The notes below the pieces were generated by a model. The model was not told the origin of the DNA, did no database searches, and worked only from the letters and a program-made list of their open reading frames with translations. DNA of 64,000 nucleotides from Planctomycetota bacterium. Its GTDB lineage: Bacteria > Planctomycetota > Planctomycetia > Pirellulales > Pirellulaceae. Location: the NCBI GenBank assembly GCA_963204915.1, contig CAUJHS010000018.1, positions 80,993 to 144,992 of the forward strand, in the 5' to 3' direction. Below are positions 37,704-46,318 of this stretch, one piece after another (positions within the stretch are counted from its first letter, which is position 1; each line of letters begins with the position of its first letter). The position numbers and the translations under genes were made by a program.

Positions 37704-38827
37704 AAGAAACGCGGCAGAAGAAGCGGTTCTTGCACGTCGCCGGCCCCATGGGGCCGACCGTATTTGTGCGGGGAGTGGGCGAGGTGATCGTGCTGTGCTC
37801 CAACAACTATTTGGGGCTGGCTGATCATCCCGAGGTGATTCGCGCCGGAATCGAAGGATTGGAGCGCTACGGGGCGGGCACGGCGTCGGTTCGCTTCATC
37901 TGCGGCTCGCTCGTCTGTCATCGCGAGTTGGAAGAAACCATCGCCTGGTTCGTAGGAACGGAAAACTCGCTCAGCTATGTCAGTTGTTGGAACGCCAACG
38001 AAGCGGTCTTCCCCACGTTGTGCGGCCCGGACGATGTAATCCTCTCCGACGAACTGAATCACGCCAGCATCATCGACAGTTGCCGACTCGCCGGCCGCAT
38101 TACGCCCCGCAGCGTGTATAAGCATAGCGATCTGGACGACCTGGAGCGGCAACTGAAGGAGCATGTCGATAACGAATGCCGGTGGGTCGTGACCGATGGC
38201 GTGTTCAGCATGGAAGGCGACGTGTGCCGCCTCCCCGAATTGATCGACTTGTGCCGCCGGTATGAAGCTATGCTCGTGGTGGACGATTCGCACGGCGTCG
38301 GCGTCTTGGGATCCGGAGGTCGCGGAACCCCCGAACATTTCGGCTGTTTTGGCGACATCGACATTCTGACGGGCACCTTGGGCAAAGCGCTGGGGGGCGC
38401 CGCGGGCGGATACGTCGCGGCCTCGCGCCATGTGATCGAAGTCCTGGAGCAGCGGGCGCGTCCCAGCCTGTTTTCCAATGCGCTTCCCGCCACCGTGGCG
38501 TGCAGCGCGCGTCGGGCTATTGAAATTGCCGGCAGCGAGCCGCAGCGCGTCGCGAAATTGCACGAGAACGTACGCATCATTCGTGACGGCCTGACGCGGC
38601 TTGGCTTCGATTGTCATCCTTCGCCGACAGCGATCATTCCCATCATGATTGGCGACGAAGCCGACGCTATCGCCAAGAGCAATCGCCTGCTGGAGCTTGG
38701 CGTGATGGTTATTGGTTTTGGCTACCCGGTAGTGCCCAAGGGGCAAGCTCGGCTGCGCGTGCAAGTATCGGCCGCTTTGGAGCGGGAACACTTGGAGCGC
38801 GCCTTGGACGCCTTCGCCAAGTTATGA
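37652..38827 (+). CDS. kbl: Glycine C-acetyltransferase (2-amino-3-ketobutyrate CoA ligase)
   Basis: Kbl cleaves the TDH product with CoA to glycine and acetyl-CoA, so the pair degrades threonine. The 391-residue PLP enzyme has SNNYLGLADHP, DDSHGVGVLG and the PLP lysine in GTLGKALGGAAGG. HASIIDS and FSMEGD are also as in the family. Length is close to the E. coli enzyme (398). Its ATG at 37652 lies inside the 3' end of tdh, so it is translated from a site within tdh, and the two genes must share a transcript. Confidence 0.96.
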   Translation: MPNARFDDRCRELLTTLEETRQKKRFLHVAGPMGPTVFVRGVGEVIVLCSNNYLGLADHPEVIRAGIEGLERYGAGTASVRFICGSLVCHRELEETIAWFVGTENSLSYVSCWNANEAVFPTLCGPDDVILSDELNHASIIDSCRLAGRITPRSVYKHSDLDDLERQLKEHVDNECRWVVTDGVFSMEGDVCRLPELIDLCRRYEAMLVVDDSHGVGVLGSGGRGTPEHFGCFGDIDILTGTLGKALGGAAGGYVAASRHVIEVLEQRARPSLFSNALPATVACSARRAIEIAGSEPQRVAKLHENVRIIRDGLTRLGFDCHPSPTAIIPIMIGDEADAIAKSNRLLELGVMVIGFGYPVVPKGQARLRVQVSAALEREHLERALDAFAKL

Positions 38828-39276
38828 GATCCGGCGGTTGTTGAACGCCCGGAATCGGTCGGCCGCTTCTGTCGCCACCGCTTTGGCGCCCCGTTTGCCA
38901 TTACGTGTTGTACGGGGGCAACGAGAGCGTTGTATTTGGGCAAGATTTAGCGACTGGGGTGTTGCCGTCATGCAACATGTTGCTCGGACGCAACTTGCGG
39001 ATTTTGCAGGTTTTTCCGGTTCGGCAGATGTCCGACGGAACTTGAAAATTTTTTTCACGCGCGCAAGTTGGCTCCGTCTTTGATGTTGCTGATGCTTCGC
39101 GGCGATAAACGCGACTTCACTCATTTGCCAAAGTGCCGTTTATCCCGCAGACTCGTGATGTAGGAGTATGCCGACGCGCGCCTACTCGTACGCGCCCGTA
39201 GCTTCTCGGCCCGGATGGCCGGTCGCTTGTGCATTAGGCTTGGGAAGGCAGACAGTATGACAACGAGGTCCAGGGG
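38828..39276. other. 449-bp intergenic region with palindromes
   Basis: No credible gene is present. A perfect 12-bp palindrome GCAACATGTTGC lies at 38972-38983, flanked by GTTGC and GCAAC half-sites nearby. A small hairpin CAACG/CGTTG lies at 38919-38932. A T-rich run occurs at 39050-39057. The promoter of the YTV gene should lie in the last 200 bp. Confidence 0.5.
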
Positions 39277-40785
39277 ATGAGAAAGGTCTTTATGTGGGGG
39301 CAAGGCGGTGGAGTAGTGGCGGCCCTGGCGGTCGCGCTCCTGCCCGCCGGGGTCAAGGCCCAAAGTTGCGGTTGCTCGACGGCGTATCGGATGGTCTGCA
39401 AGACGATCTTTGAACAACAAGCCGTCACCGCGTACCGTATTGAATACGAAACGGTGCTGGAAGAGCGGCAAATCACGGTGCAGCGTCCGGTCATGGAAAC
39501 CTCCATGCAAGAACGCCGGTACACGGTGGCGCGCCCCGTCACCGAGACCAGCACCCGCGAGCAGCGTTACACGGTGCGTCGCCCGGTGTTTGAAACGAGC
39601 TTTCAGGACCAATCGTATGATGTGGTCCGCTGGGTTGAAGAAACCCAGATGCAGGAGCAACGTTTCACCGTGCAGCGTCCCGTGTGGGAGACGCAAATGC
39701 AGCAAATCCAACAGACGGTCCGCCGGCCCGTGACCGAAACCGTCATGCAGGATCAATGCGTCACCACGCTTCAACCGGTGACGACCATGCAGAACGTGGT
39801 GGTCAACCAGGTTCAGGCGGTCGATCAAGTGGTGTGCGTTCCCGGCGAGTCTCGATACGGTCTGGAATGGCTGCGTCCGGGATTCCACGTGGACCCAACC
39901 AGCGGTCAAACGCAGTTCCACCGTCGCGGGTTGTATTGGACGAATCAAGCCGCCCCCGCCACGCAACAGGTGCAGCGAGTGCTGGTCAACACCCCCGTAG
40001 TGTGCCAGCAACCGGTGACGACCATGCAGGCGCAAACGGTGATGCAAAAAGTGCCCGTCCAAGTGACGAAGTACTGCGATGAAGTCGTTACCCAACAGAT
40101 TCCGCGCCAGGTGTGTCGGATCGAGACGAGCGAAGAAGTGCGGCAAGTGCCTATCACCGTGCGCAAGCCCGTGACCGAGCGCGTGACCAATCGCGTGCCG
40201 GTGCAAACCTGCCGCTGGGTTGAGCAGGAAGTGGTGCAGCAAATTCCTGTGACCACCTGCCGCATGGTGTACGAGGAGCGCGTTGAGCAAATTCCCGTGC
40301 AAACCTGCCGCATGGTGACGGAGGTGCGCAAGGTGCAAACCCCGCGTACGGTGCAAAAGTGCGTGCCCTACACGATCACGCGGATGGTTCCCCGCACGGT
40401 GACGATGCGCGTGCCCGTGGTTACGTATTCGCCGGTCGTTTCCTGTCCTACGACGGCGGCGACGGTCTTGCCCGCTCCGGCGACGACCTACTACGCTCCG
40501 CCGGCCGCCACCTATCCGGGTCCGGCCAGCAGCACAGGTTCGGCCGGCAGCACGGGTTCGCAACAACCCACGCCTGCTCCGGCGCCTGCGCAAGGCGGAC
40601 AACCGTCCGACGCGGATCCTACGGGTACGCCGTCGCTCAACAAACCGGTAACGCCCGACGTCGAACCGACGCCAGATCCCGCCGCTGACGCACCCGCGCC
40701 CGAGGCTCCTGCGCCCGCAGCGCCGGCCCCGGCCGCTCCTGGCCCCACGGCTCGCGAGGGACAACGCACTCAGTTGTCGGCCTGA
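39277..40785 (+). CDS. Secreted YTV-repeat protein
   Basis: The 502-residue protein starts with a signal peptide (hydrophobic core about residues 11-23, cleavage near KAQ). Residues about 60-155 hold six 16-residue repeats of the form YTVxRPVxETxxQEQR, which is the planctomycete YTV repeat family first seen in Rhodopirellula. After a divergent middle, a second array with about one Cys per repeat follows (IPVQTCRMVxExxVQQ). The C-terminal 110 residues are Pro/Ala/Thr-rich low complexity. Such proteins are exported and suspected to be in the cell envelope; the function is unknown. A strong terminator follows. RBS: AGGGGATGAG before the ATG. Confidence 0.9.
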   Translation: MRKVFMWGQGGGVVAALAVALLPAGVKAQSCGCSTAYRMVCKTIFEQQAVTAYRIEYETVLEERQITVQRPVMETSMQERRYTVARPVTETSTREQRYTVRRPVFETSFQDQSYDVVRWVEETQMQEQRFTVQRPVWETQMQQIQQTVRRPVTETVMQDQCVTTLQPVTTMQNVVVNQVQAVDQVVCVPGESRYGLEWLRPGFHVDPTSGQTQFHRRGLYWTNQAAPATQQVQRVLVNTPVVCQQPVTTMQAQTVMQKVPVQVTKYCDEVVTQQIPRQVCRIETSEEVRQVPITVRKPVTERVTNRVPVQTCRWVEQEVVQQIPVTTCRMVYEERVEQIPVQTCRMVTEVRKVQTPRTVQKCVPYTITRMVPRTVTMRVPVVTYSPVVSCPTTAATVLPAPATTYYAPPAATYPGPASSTGSAGSTGSQQPTPAPAPAQGGQPSDADPTGTPSLNKPVTPDVEPTPDPAADAPAPEAPAPAAPAPAAPGPTAREGQRTQLSA

Positions 40786-40820
40786 TGCGCCTTTGCGGAT
40801 TTGCGTTGAACTTTACCCAT

Positions 40821-40852
40821 AACCCCAGGTCGTCGCCTGGGGTTCTTTTTTT
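40821..40852 (+). terminator. Rho-independent terminator of the YTV gene
   Basis: AACCCCAGG (40821-40829) and CCTGGGGTT (40836-40844) form a perfect 9-bp stem with a 6-nt loop, followed by CTTTTTTT (40845-40852). It lies 36 bp after the YTV stop and 14 bp before the next gene's start codon. Confidence 0.92.
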
Positions 40853-40865
40853 GTAAGATGCATGC

Positions 40866-42101
40866 ATGGATGACGACCCTCTGCTGGAAGAACCGCTTGT
40901 CGAAGAGAATGGCCCATTGACCGGCAAGCGCGTGGCGTTCGTCGGGAAGCTAGGAGGCGTCACACGCCGCGAAGCGCAACAACTTGTGCGGCGCGAAGGC
41001 GGCGTGGTCGTGGACCAGACCGACGAAAGCCTGGACCTCGTGGTGATTGGCGCCGAGGAGTTCCCCGTCGCAGCGCTCGATGCGCTGTTGGAGCCGAACC
41101 TGCGCACCGCGGCGGCGGAAGGGCGCGTTGAAATCATCACCGAGACCGAACTGTGGCAACGCCTCGGCCTGATGGAGAACGAACAACATGTGCGCCGCCT
41201 TTACACTCCGGCCATGCTGGCCGATTTGCTGGATGTGCCGGTGGCCATCATCCGCCGCTGGCGCCGACGCGGCTTGATTACGCCGGCGCGCGAAGTAAAA
41301 CGCCTGCCCTATTTTGACTTCCAGGAAGTCGCCACGGCCCGACGGTTAGCGCAGGTCTTGGCCGAAGGGGTTTCGCCTGCGGCTTTGGAGAAGAAGTTGT
41401 CTGAGTTGGCTCGGTTCACTCCAGGCGCCGAGCGCTCCTTAGCGCAACTGCAAGTAATCGTGGAAGGTCGCGAATTACTCCTGCGGCGCGGTGAAGGGCT
41501 TATCGAACCAGGCGGCCAATTGCGGTTTGATTTCGACGCGACAGGAGCGCCCGTAAGCGCTGTCGAGGAGAAAGAAGCGGAGCCTGCCAACTCGACCGAT
41601 GAGCCCGTCACGCCCGAGCAGTTGCTCGATCTGGCGATGACGCTGGAAGACGAAGAACGACTTGACGAGGCGGCGGAAATGTACCGGGCGGCACTGGCGG
41701 CGCAAGGTCCGCGGGCCGATGTGTGCTTTCAACTCGCGGAATTGTTGTATCGTTTGGGCGACCTTTCCGCCGCCCGCGAACGCTACTACATGGCGATTGA
41801 ACTGGATGAAGATTACGTCGAAGCTCGGGCCAACCTCGGTTGCGTGCTGGCCGAGATGGGGCAGAACGAGTTGGCGATCGCCGCGCTCCAAGGCGCGCTG
41901 ACTTATCACAACGACTTTCCCGATGCGCATTACCACTTAGGCGTGCTTCTGGACGAACGCGGCGACGTCGACCTCGCTCGCCGGCACTGGGAGCAGTTTC
42001 TCGAACTCGCCCCCGATAGCCCCTGGGCCGAAGAAGCGCGCCAGCGGTTGTACGCTTCGGACGAAATCCTGCCCGAGATCGAACGGGAAGCGCCGTCCTA
42101 A
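40866..42101 (+). CDS. BRCT-MerR-TPR fusion protein
   Basis: The 411-residue protein has three parts. Residues about 16-95 read as a BRCT domain (GKRVAFVGKLGGVTRREAQQLVRREGG, then LDLVVIG), which usually binds phosphopeptides or DNA ends. Residues about 113-185 are a MerR-like winged helix (RLYTPAMLADLLDVPVAIIRRWRRRGLI, YFDFQEVATARRLAQVL). After an acidic linker, residues about 245-405 form four TPR units (CFQLAELLYRLGDLSAARERYYMAIELDEDYVEARANLGCVLAEMG). The first codon is only 14 bp after a terminator, so translation must come from its own promoter within or past the terminator. The combination suggests a DNA-bound scaffold; role unknown. Confidence 0.85.
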   Translation: MDDDPLLEEPLVEENGPLTGKRVAFVGKLGGVTRREAQQLVRREGGVVVDQTDESLDLVVIGAEEFPVAALDALLEPNLRTAAAEGRVEIITETELWQRLGLMENEQHVRRLYTPAMLADLLDVPVAIIRRWRRRGLITPAREVKRLPYFDFQEVATARRLAQVLAEGVSPAALEKKLSELARFTPGAERSLAQLQVIVEGRELLLRRGEGLIEPGGQLRFDFDATGAPVSAVEEKEAEPANSTDEPVTPEQLLDLAMTLEDEERLDEAAEMYRAALAAQGPRADVCFQLAELLYRLGDLSAARERYYMAIELDEDYVEARANLGCVLAEMGQNELAIAALQGALTYHNDFPDAHYHLGVLLDERGDVDLARRHWEQFLELAPDSPWAEEARQRLYASDEILPEIEREAPS

Positions 42102-42175
42102 CTGCCCGTGCACCAGGAGACCCGTACGCCAGGAGTAAGGTTCGCCGTTTGTTGCAGGAAGAGAAAGAGGGCCTC

Positions 42176-43336
42176 ATGTCTGTCGAGAGCGCGCCGCAAG
42201 ATTCATCCGACGCCGTGGACGGATTACGCGATACGGCCATGTCGGCCGAGCAACTGGCGGAAGCCAAACAGTACAACCGCCAGAAACTGGGCTGGAGCCT
42301 GGTCGATTTGGCGATCTCGCTGGCGTATCTGACCATGGCGGCGTTTGTCCTGGCGCGGCCCGTCGACGACTGGCTGGCGACCTTTCCTGTGCTGGAAAAT
42401 CGCTGGCTACGGCTCGCGGCGTTCTTTGCTTTGCTTTCGCTCGGCGGAGCGGTGCTTTCCTGGCCCCTCGAATACTACACCGGGCACGTGTTGGAGCATC
42501 GTTACGGACTTAGCAATCAATCTTTTGCCGCCTGGTTATGGCGGTGGGCGAAGCAGGGCCTGCTTGCTCTGGTGCTTGGCGCGCTATTGATGGAAGGCTT
42601 GTACCTGGTCATCGCGTTGACTGGCCCGTGGTGGTGGCTGGCTGCGGCTCTGGCGTTCTTTTTAGTGACGGTCGTGCTGGGACAACTCGCGCCGGTGATT
42701 GTGCTGCCGCTGTTCTACAAAGTCGAGCGCGTGCAAAACGAGGAGCTAACCCAAGGTTTCGCGAAGCTTGCCGAGGGCACCAGCCTGAACGTGGAAGGCG
42801 TTTATCGCATGGCGATGAGCGAAGAAACCGTCAAAGCGAACGCCATGCTGGCCGGGCTCGGACGCACGCGCCGTGTGATTCTGGGCGATACGCTGCTTGA
42901 GAACTTTTCACGGAATGAACTGGATGTGATCTTCGCCCATGAAGTGGGGCACCATGTGTTCCATCATCTCCCGAAAATGCTGGCCCTGGGGCTGATCTAC
43001 AGCGCCGCGGGTTTCTATCTGGCTAACGCCGCCTTGCGTTGGCGCGTGGGCGAGATCAACTACGCCGAACTGCCCGTCTCCGCGCTGCCGCTGTTGTTGT
43101 TGGCGCTGTCGCTCTTTTCCTTGCTGTTGGGACCGCTACAAAACGCGTTGAGCCGGCGGTTCGAGCGTCAATGCGACCGCTACGCTTTAGAACGCACGCG
43201 CGACCGGACTTCGTACCGCTCGGCATTCCACAAGCTGGCGCAGCAGAACAAGGCCGACCCCGACCCGCCGCGCTGGGAAGTGGTGTTCTTCCACGATCAC
43301 CCGCCGATCGCTGAGCGAGTGAAGATGGCCGATTGA
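42176..43336 (+). CDS. M48 family (Ste24-like) membrane metallopeptidase
   Basis: The 386-residue protein has an N-terminal hydrophilic tail, then five or six membrane segments. The zinc motif HEVGHH is at residues 255-260, with the loop segment KANAMLAGLGRTRRVILGDTLL before it, as in CAAX prenyl protease 1/Ste24-type peptidases. The late ERQCDRYALERTRD supplies the third ligand region. The C-terminal HDHPPIAERVKM is also family-typical. It probably degrades membrane proteins under stress. I chose ATG 42176 with AGAGG upstream. It follows the BRCT-MerR-TPR gene by 74 bp. Confidence 0.92.
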   Translation: MSVESAPQDSSDAVDGLRDTAMSAEQLAEAKQYNRQKLGWSLVDLAISLAYLTMAAFVLARPVDDWLATFPVLENRWLRLAAFFALLSLGGAVLSWPLEYYTGHVLEHRYGLSNQSFAAWLWRWAKQGLLALVLGALLMEGLYLVIALTGPWWWLAAALAFFLVTVVLGQLAPVIVLPLFYKVERVQNEELTQGFAKLAEGTSLNVEGVYRMAMSEETVKANAMLAGLGRTRRVILGDTLLENFSRNELDVIFAHEVGHHVFHHLPKMLALGLIYSAAGFYLANAALRWRVGEINYAELPVSALPLLLLALSLFSLLLGPLQNALSRRFERQCDRYALERTRDRTSYRSAFHKLAQQNKADPDPPRWEVVFFHDHPPIAERVKMAD

Positions 43337-43619
43337 GTCGCTTCCCGCGAGGCAACCGTTTGCACGGCTCATGCGGAGGGAATGAAGTTGGCGGCGTGGC
43401 ATGGGCTCCGGTATACTAACGCACGTTTCACGCAGGTGTGACGCCCCCAATGTGGCGCACTCGCGGAGCGAGTGGACCACACGGAAGAAGTCATCACACC
43501 TCGCTGAAATACGCTATAACGCACGAGTTCCTTGTTAGGCCGCTCAATTCTCCATGCGCCCCGCCTAATGAAGGGCGGCAAGGTTTGATCTTTTCGTCTC
43601 CTCGCGGCAAGTCTTTCCT
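43337..43619. other. 283-bp intergenic region with hairpin
   Basis: No gene is evident. CACTCGC and GCGAGTG (about 43458-43474, loop GGA) form a perfect 7-bp hairpin, which may end the M48 transcript although no clear T-tract follows. A second weaker stem CCGCC/GGGCGG lies near 43561-43578. The promoter of the long TPR gene should be in this interval. Confidence 0.45.
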
Positions 43620-46262
43620 ATGTCTGACCACGATTCTGAAAGTGTCGATCAACGGCTCGCCGAGCTTGAACAAGCGTTTGACGAGTTCGATGAACGCTGC
43701 TTGTTCCGTTCGAGCTTCCGTACGGCGAACGAAATTTACCGCACGGCGAAAAGCGGCGGGCGGATCATTCCGTATCTCAACGCCGGGTTCAAAATCATGA
43801 ACGGCGCTCAAAGCCTGCTCGAACCCGAGAAAGGCCGCGACGCCGCGATCGAAGTGATCGCGCTGCTGGAAAGCGAAGACCTGGCGCGGCGCGTCCAACC
43901 CGACTTTCCTGAAGAAGAATACGCGCAAACCGTCGCGTGGATGTCGGCCTGCGGGTACGACAACCTGGCCAAGCACACGGCCATGATGCACGGTTACAAC
44001 TCCGAGGGGATGCATAGCTGCATTGCCGACGGAATTCAGGTTTGCCGTCGCACGGGCAAATTGCGCTGCATCACCTGCTTTCGCGAGTACGCGTTCGACG
44101 TTTACCTGGCGGCCGACGACTTGGACATGGCGACGCACTTCGCGCGGCTTACCGCCGGCATGCCCGAAGACGCCCCCGGCTCTGAACGGCGCTGGGTGGC
44201 GGCCAAGAACCTTTGCCGCGCGTACGCCATCTTGGGTCGTGTCGAGGAAGCGGAAGCCGCCGCACACCGAGCGCTCGCGCTAAGCAAAACATACTTCCGC
44301 CCCATGGACGCTCGGCTCGACGCCCATGTGCTGCTGGAGAACATGCTGTTGCTCTCCGGGAAACACGAGGAACTGTCGAAGTACATTGGCGAACCGACCG
44401 CCAAACGCGAGATTCCGCAAGGCGAATCGATCTCGCATGATCTGGGTTGGGACTTGCGCGACGCGCTCGCCGCATGTTGCGAGGGAAAATACGACGAGGC
44501 CATTCGCATTCTCACCCACTGGGATCGCTGGCTCACGACGCAGAAATGTCTTGACGAATGGTTCGAAGTACGGCTGCGTTTGATTGCGGCGCAGCGCCTG
44601 GCCGGCAACCACAACGCCGTAGAGCCGTTGGCGAGGCAACTGGAAAGCAAGGCCAAAGCGGCGAACGACTGGCTCGCGCTGCGGCGGCTTTCGCGGCTGC
44701 TCGATCCGGACGAGCCGGTCTCGCCCTGGGCCGCCGCCGCGGCGCTCACGAGCGGACCTTTCGCAAGGCAGCATGGGGCCGCAACGCAGCATGGGGCCTT
44801 GCCCTCTGCAAGCGGCGCCGAACCGCACGATCTGGCTCAGCAGTCGACCGCTGGCGAAGCGACGGCCGCTGCGCAGGCGCCGTTGGCCGACGAAGACGAG
44901 GCTTCCGCCGCGACGCCGCTGGGCGACTGGATTGACGCTCTGGCCGAACGTCTCGATCAAGCGGGCGACGACGAAGCGGCCTTGGTCGCCCTGCGTCAGG
45001 AAGTCATCGCCAAGGATCCGGCCTCGCTTACCGCTCCCCTGGACGCCGCGCGGTTGTTGCATTTCGTGCGGTTCATGTTGGGCGACTCCGAGGAAAATCG
45101 CAACGTGTGGGCGTGGGCCGAGCAAGTCGCCTCGGCGCATCCGGACCAGGCGTCGATCCTCAACCTCTTGGCGGTGCTTGGCGATATGATCCGCAGCACG
45201 GCTCCGTCGGAAGAAGAAGCGTTTCCCGATTCCTCGCGCATCGATCAACTGTTCCGGCAGTCGCTGCGGCTAGACCCGCAGAACCCGGGCAATTTCGCTC
45301 GGGCGGGGGCGTACTACCTCGACATCGAAGAACTGGGCGAAGCCGAACGATGTTTCTCCCGCGGTTTTCGCTTGGCGCGCGGCAGTAGTTTCTTGGCGCT
45401 GCGCTTGGCCGAAGTTTACCGCCGCACCGATCGCCCGCGCGATGCGCTGGCCGTGCTCGATATGGCGCTGCGCGAAGGTTGCGAAGACCCCGGCGTGGCC
45501 TGGGACGCCATGATGACCGCGTTGAACCTGGACCAGTTCGATTCGCTGCTTACGTACAGCAATCGTTTCGAAGAGATGGAGCCGGGCCAACCCTGGACGC
45601 AATACTACCGCGCCTCGGCCTTGTTAGAGTTGGGCGAGCTCGAGGATGCGATCGCCGCGCTGGATGAGGAGGCGCGCCGAAGCCCCGAACAACGCTTACA
45701 TCTCGATATTCTCCGAGCTTGCGTGGCGGCGGCGGCGAACGACCGGGACGCGTTTCGCGCCTTGCTGAGCGCGGTGCTGGATACGCCGCTTCGCACGATC
45801 GACTACCTGACGTTCACCGGCCTGAGTCGGCTATTCGAAAAGTTGTGGCGCTCCGCACGCGTGCTGCCTGAGGAAGACGACCTCCGCGTGCGGCTCGATG
45901 ATCGTTTGCTGTGTGCGGGACTGGAGCCGGACGATTTCTTCGAACTACGGCGAACCGAGAACCCCCTGCACGACGAGGTCAACTTTTATCGTTGTACGTT
46001 GCTGCAACCTCTGGATTCCAACTGGCCCAATTTCGCGGGTTGTTTGGCGGGGCAAGAAAGTTGGCAAAGCTATCATGCCCAATGGGGCGTGCTTGCTCGC
46101 AATGAAGAGGAAGCGGCCGAGCTGGTTCTGCCGTGGCAATCGCGTTGTTACCGCACGCACCCGGAAGTGGAAAGCATCGAGTCGGACACGGGCGGCTACC
46201 GCGACCACATTGGCGTGGTCTGGCAAGGGTTCCGCTGGGGCGAGAGCGACGAATCCGAATGA
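43620..46262 (+). CDS. Long TPR-like repeat protein
   Basis: The 880-residue protein is made of helical repeats, with TPR-type motifs throughout (for example LCRAYAILGRVEEAEAAAHRALALSKTYF and LALRLAEVYRRTDRPRDALAVLDMALREG). A linker at about residues 375-440 is Ala/Gly/Gln-rich and contains a duplicated 18-bp unit. No signal peptide or membrane segment is visible. The C-terminal 130 residues are globular, with CxxC-less aromatic segments such as WQSYHAQWGVLARNEEEA. It is convergent with the GH140-like gene. It is presumably a scaffold; I do not recognise a named family. Confidence 0.8.
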   Translation: MSDHDSESVDQRLAELEQAFDEFDERCLFRSSFRTANEIYRTAKSGGRIIPYLNAGFKIMNGAQSLLEPEKGRDAAIEVIALLESEDLARRVQPDFPEEEYAQTVAWMSACGYDNLAKHTAMMHGYNSEGMHSCIADGIQVCRRTGKLRCITCFREYAFDVYLAADDLDMATHFARLTAGMPEDAPGSERRWVAAKNLCRAYAILGRVEEAEAAAHRALALSKTYFRPMDARLDAHVLLENMLLLSGKHEELSKYIGEPTAKREIPQGESISHDLGWDLRDALAACCEGKYDEAIRILTHWDRWLTTQKCLDEWFEVRLRLIAAQRLAGNHNAVEPLARQLESKAKAANDWLALRRLSRLLDPDEPVSPWAAAAALTSGPFARQHGAATQHGALPSASGAEPHDLAQQSTAGEATAAAQAPLADEDEASAATPLGDWIDALAERLDQAGDDEAALVALRQEVIAKDPASLTAPLDAARLLHFVRFMLGDSEENRNVWAWAEQVASAHPDQASILNLLAVLGDMIRSTAPSEEEAFPDSSRIDQLFRQSLRLDPQNPGNFARAGAYYLDIEELGEAERCFSRGFRLARGSSFLALRLAEVYRRTDRPRDALAVLDMALREGCEDPGVAWDAMMTALNLDQFDSLLTYSNRFEEMEPGQPWTQYYRASALLELGELEDAIAALDEEARRSPEQRLHLDILRACVAAAANDRDAFRALLSAVLDTPLRTIDYLTFTGLSRLFEKLWRSARVLPEEDDLRVRLDDRLLCAGLEPDDFFELRRTENPLHDEVNFYRCTLLQPLDSNWPNFAGCLAGQESWQSYHAQWGVLARNEEEAAELVLPWQSRCYRTHPEVESIESDTGGYRDHIGVVWQGFRWGESDESE
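44768..44798. repeat. Tandem duplication inside the TPR gene
   Basis: GCAGCATGGGGCC occurs at 44768-44780 and again at 44786-44798, a period of 18 bp. It encodes two QHGA-containing six-residue units in the linker, in frame. It looks like a recent small duplication. Confidence 0.7.
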
Positions 46263-46318
46263 ACTTTGGCGATAAGAGGGTCGATCCGAACCTTCGGAGG
46301 GGCTCCGCTGCAGCGCCT

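Noticed and set aside
39121..40764. Long His- and Arg-rich frame on the minus strand opposite the YTV gene
   Set aside because: The repeats and composition mirror the YTV gene read backwards; the plus strand has a signal peptide, known repeat family and a terminator.
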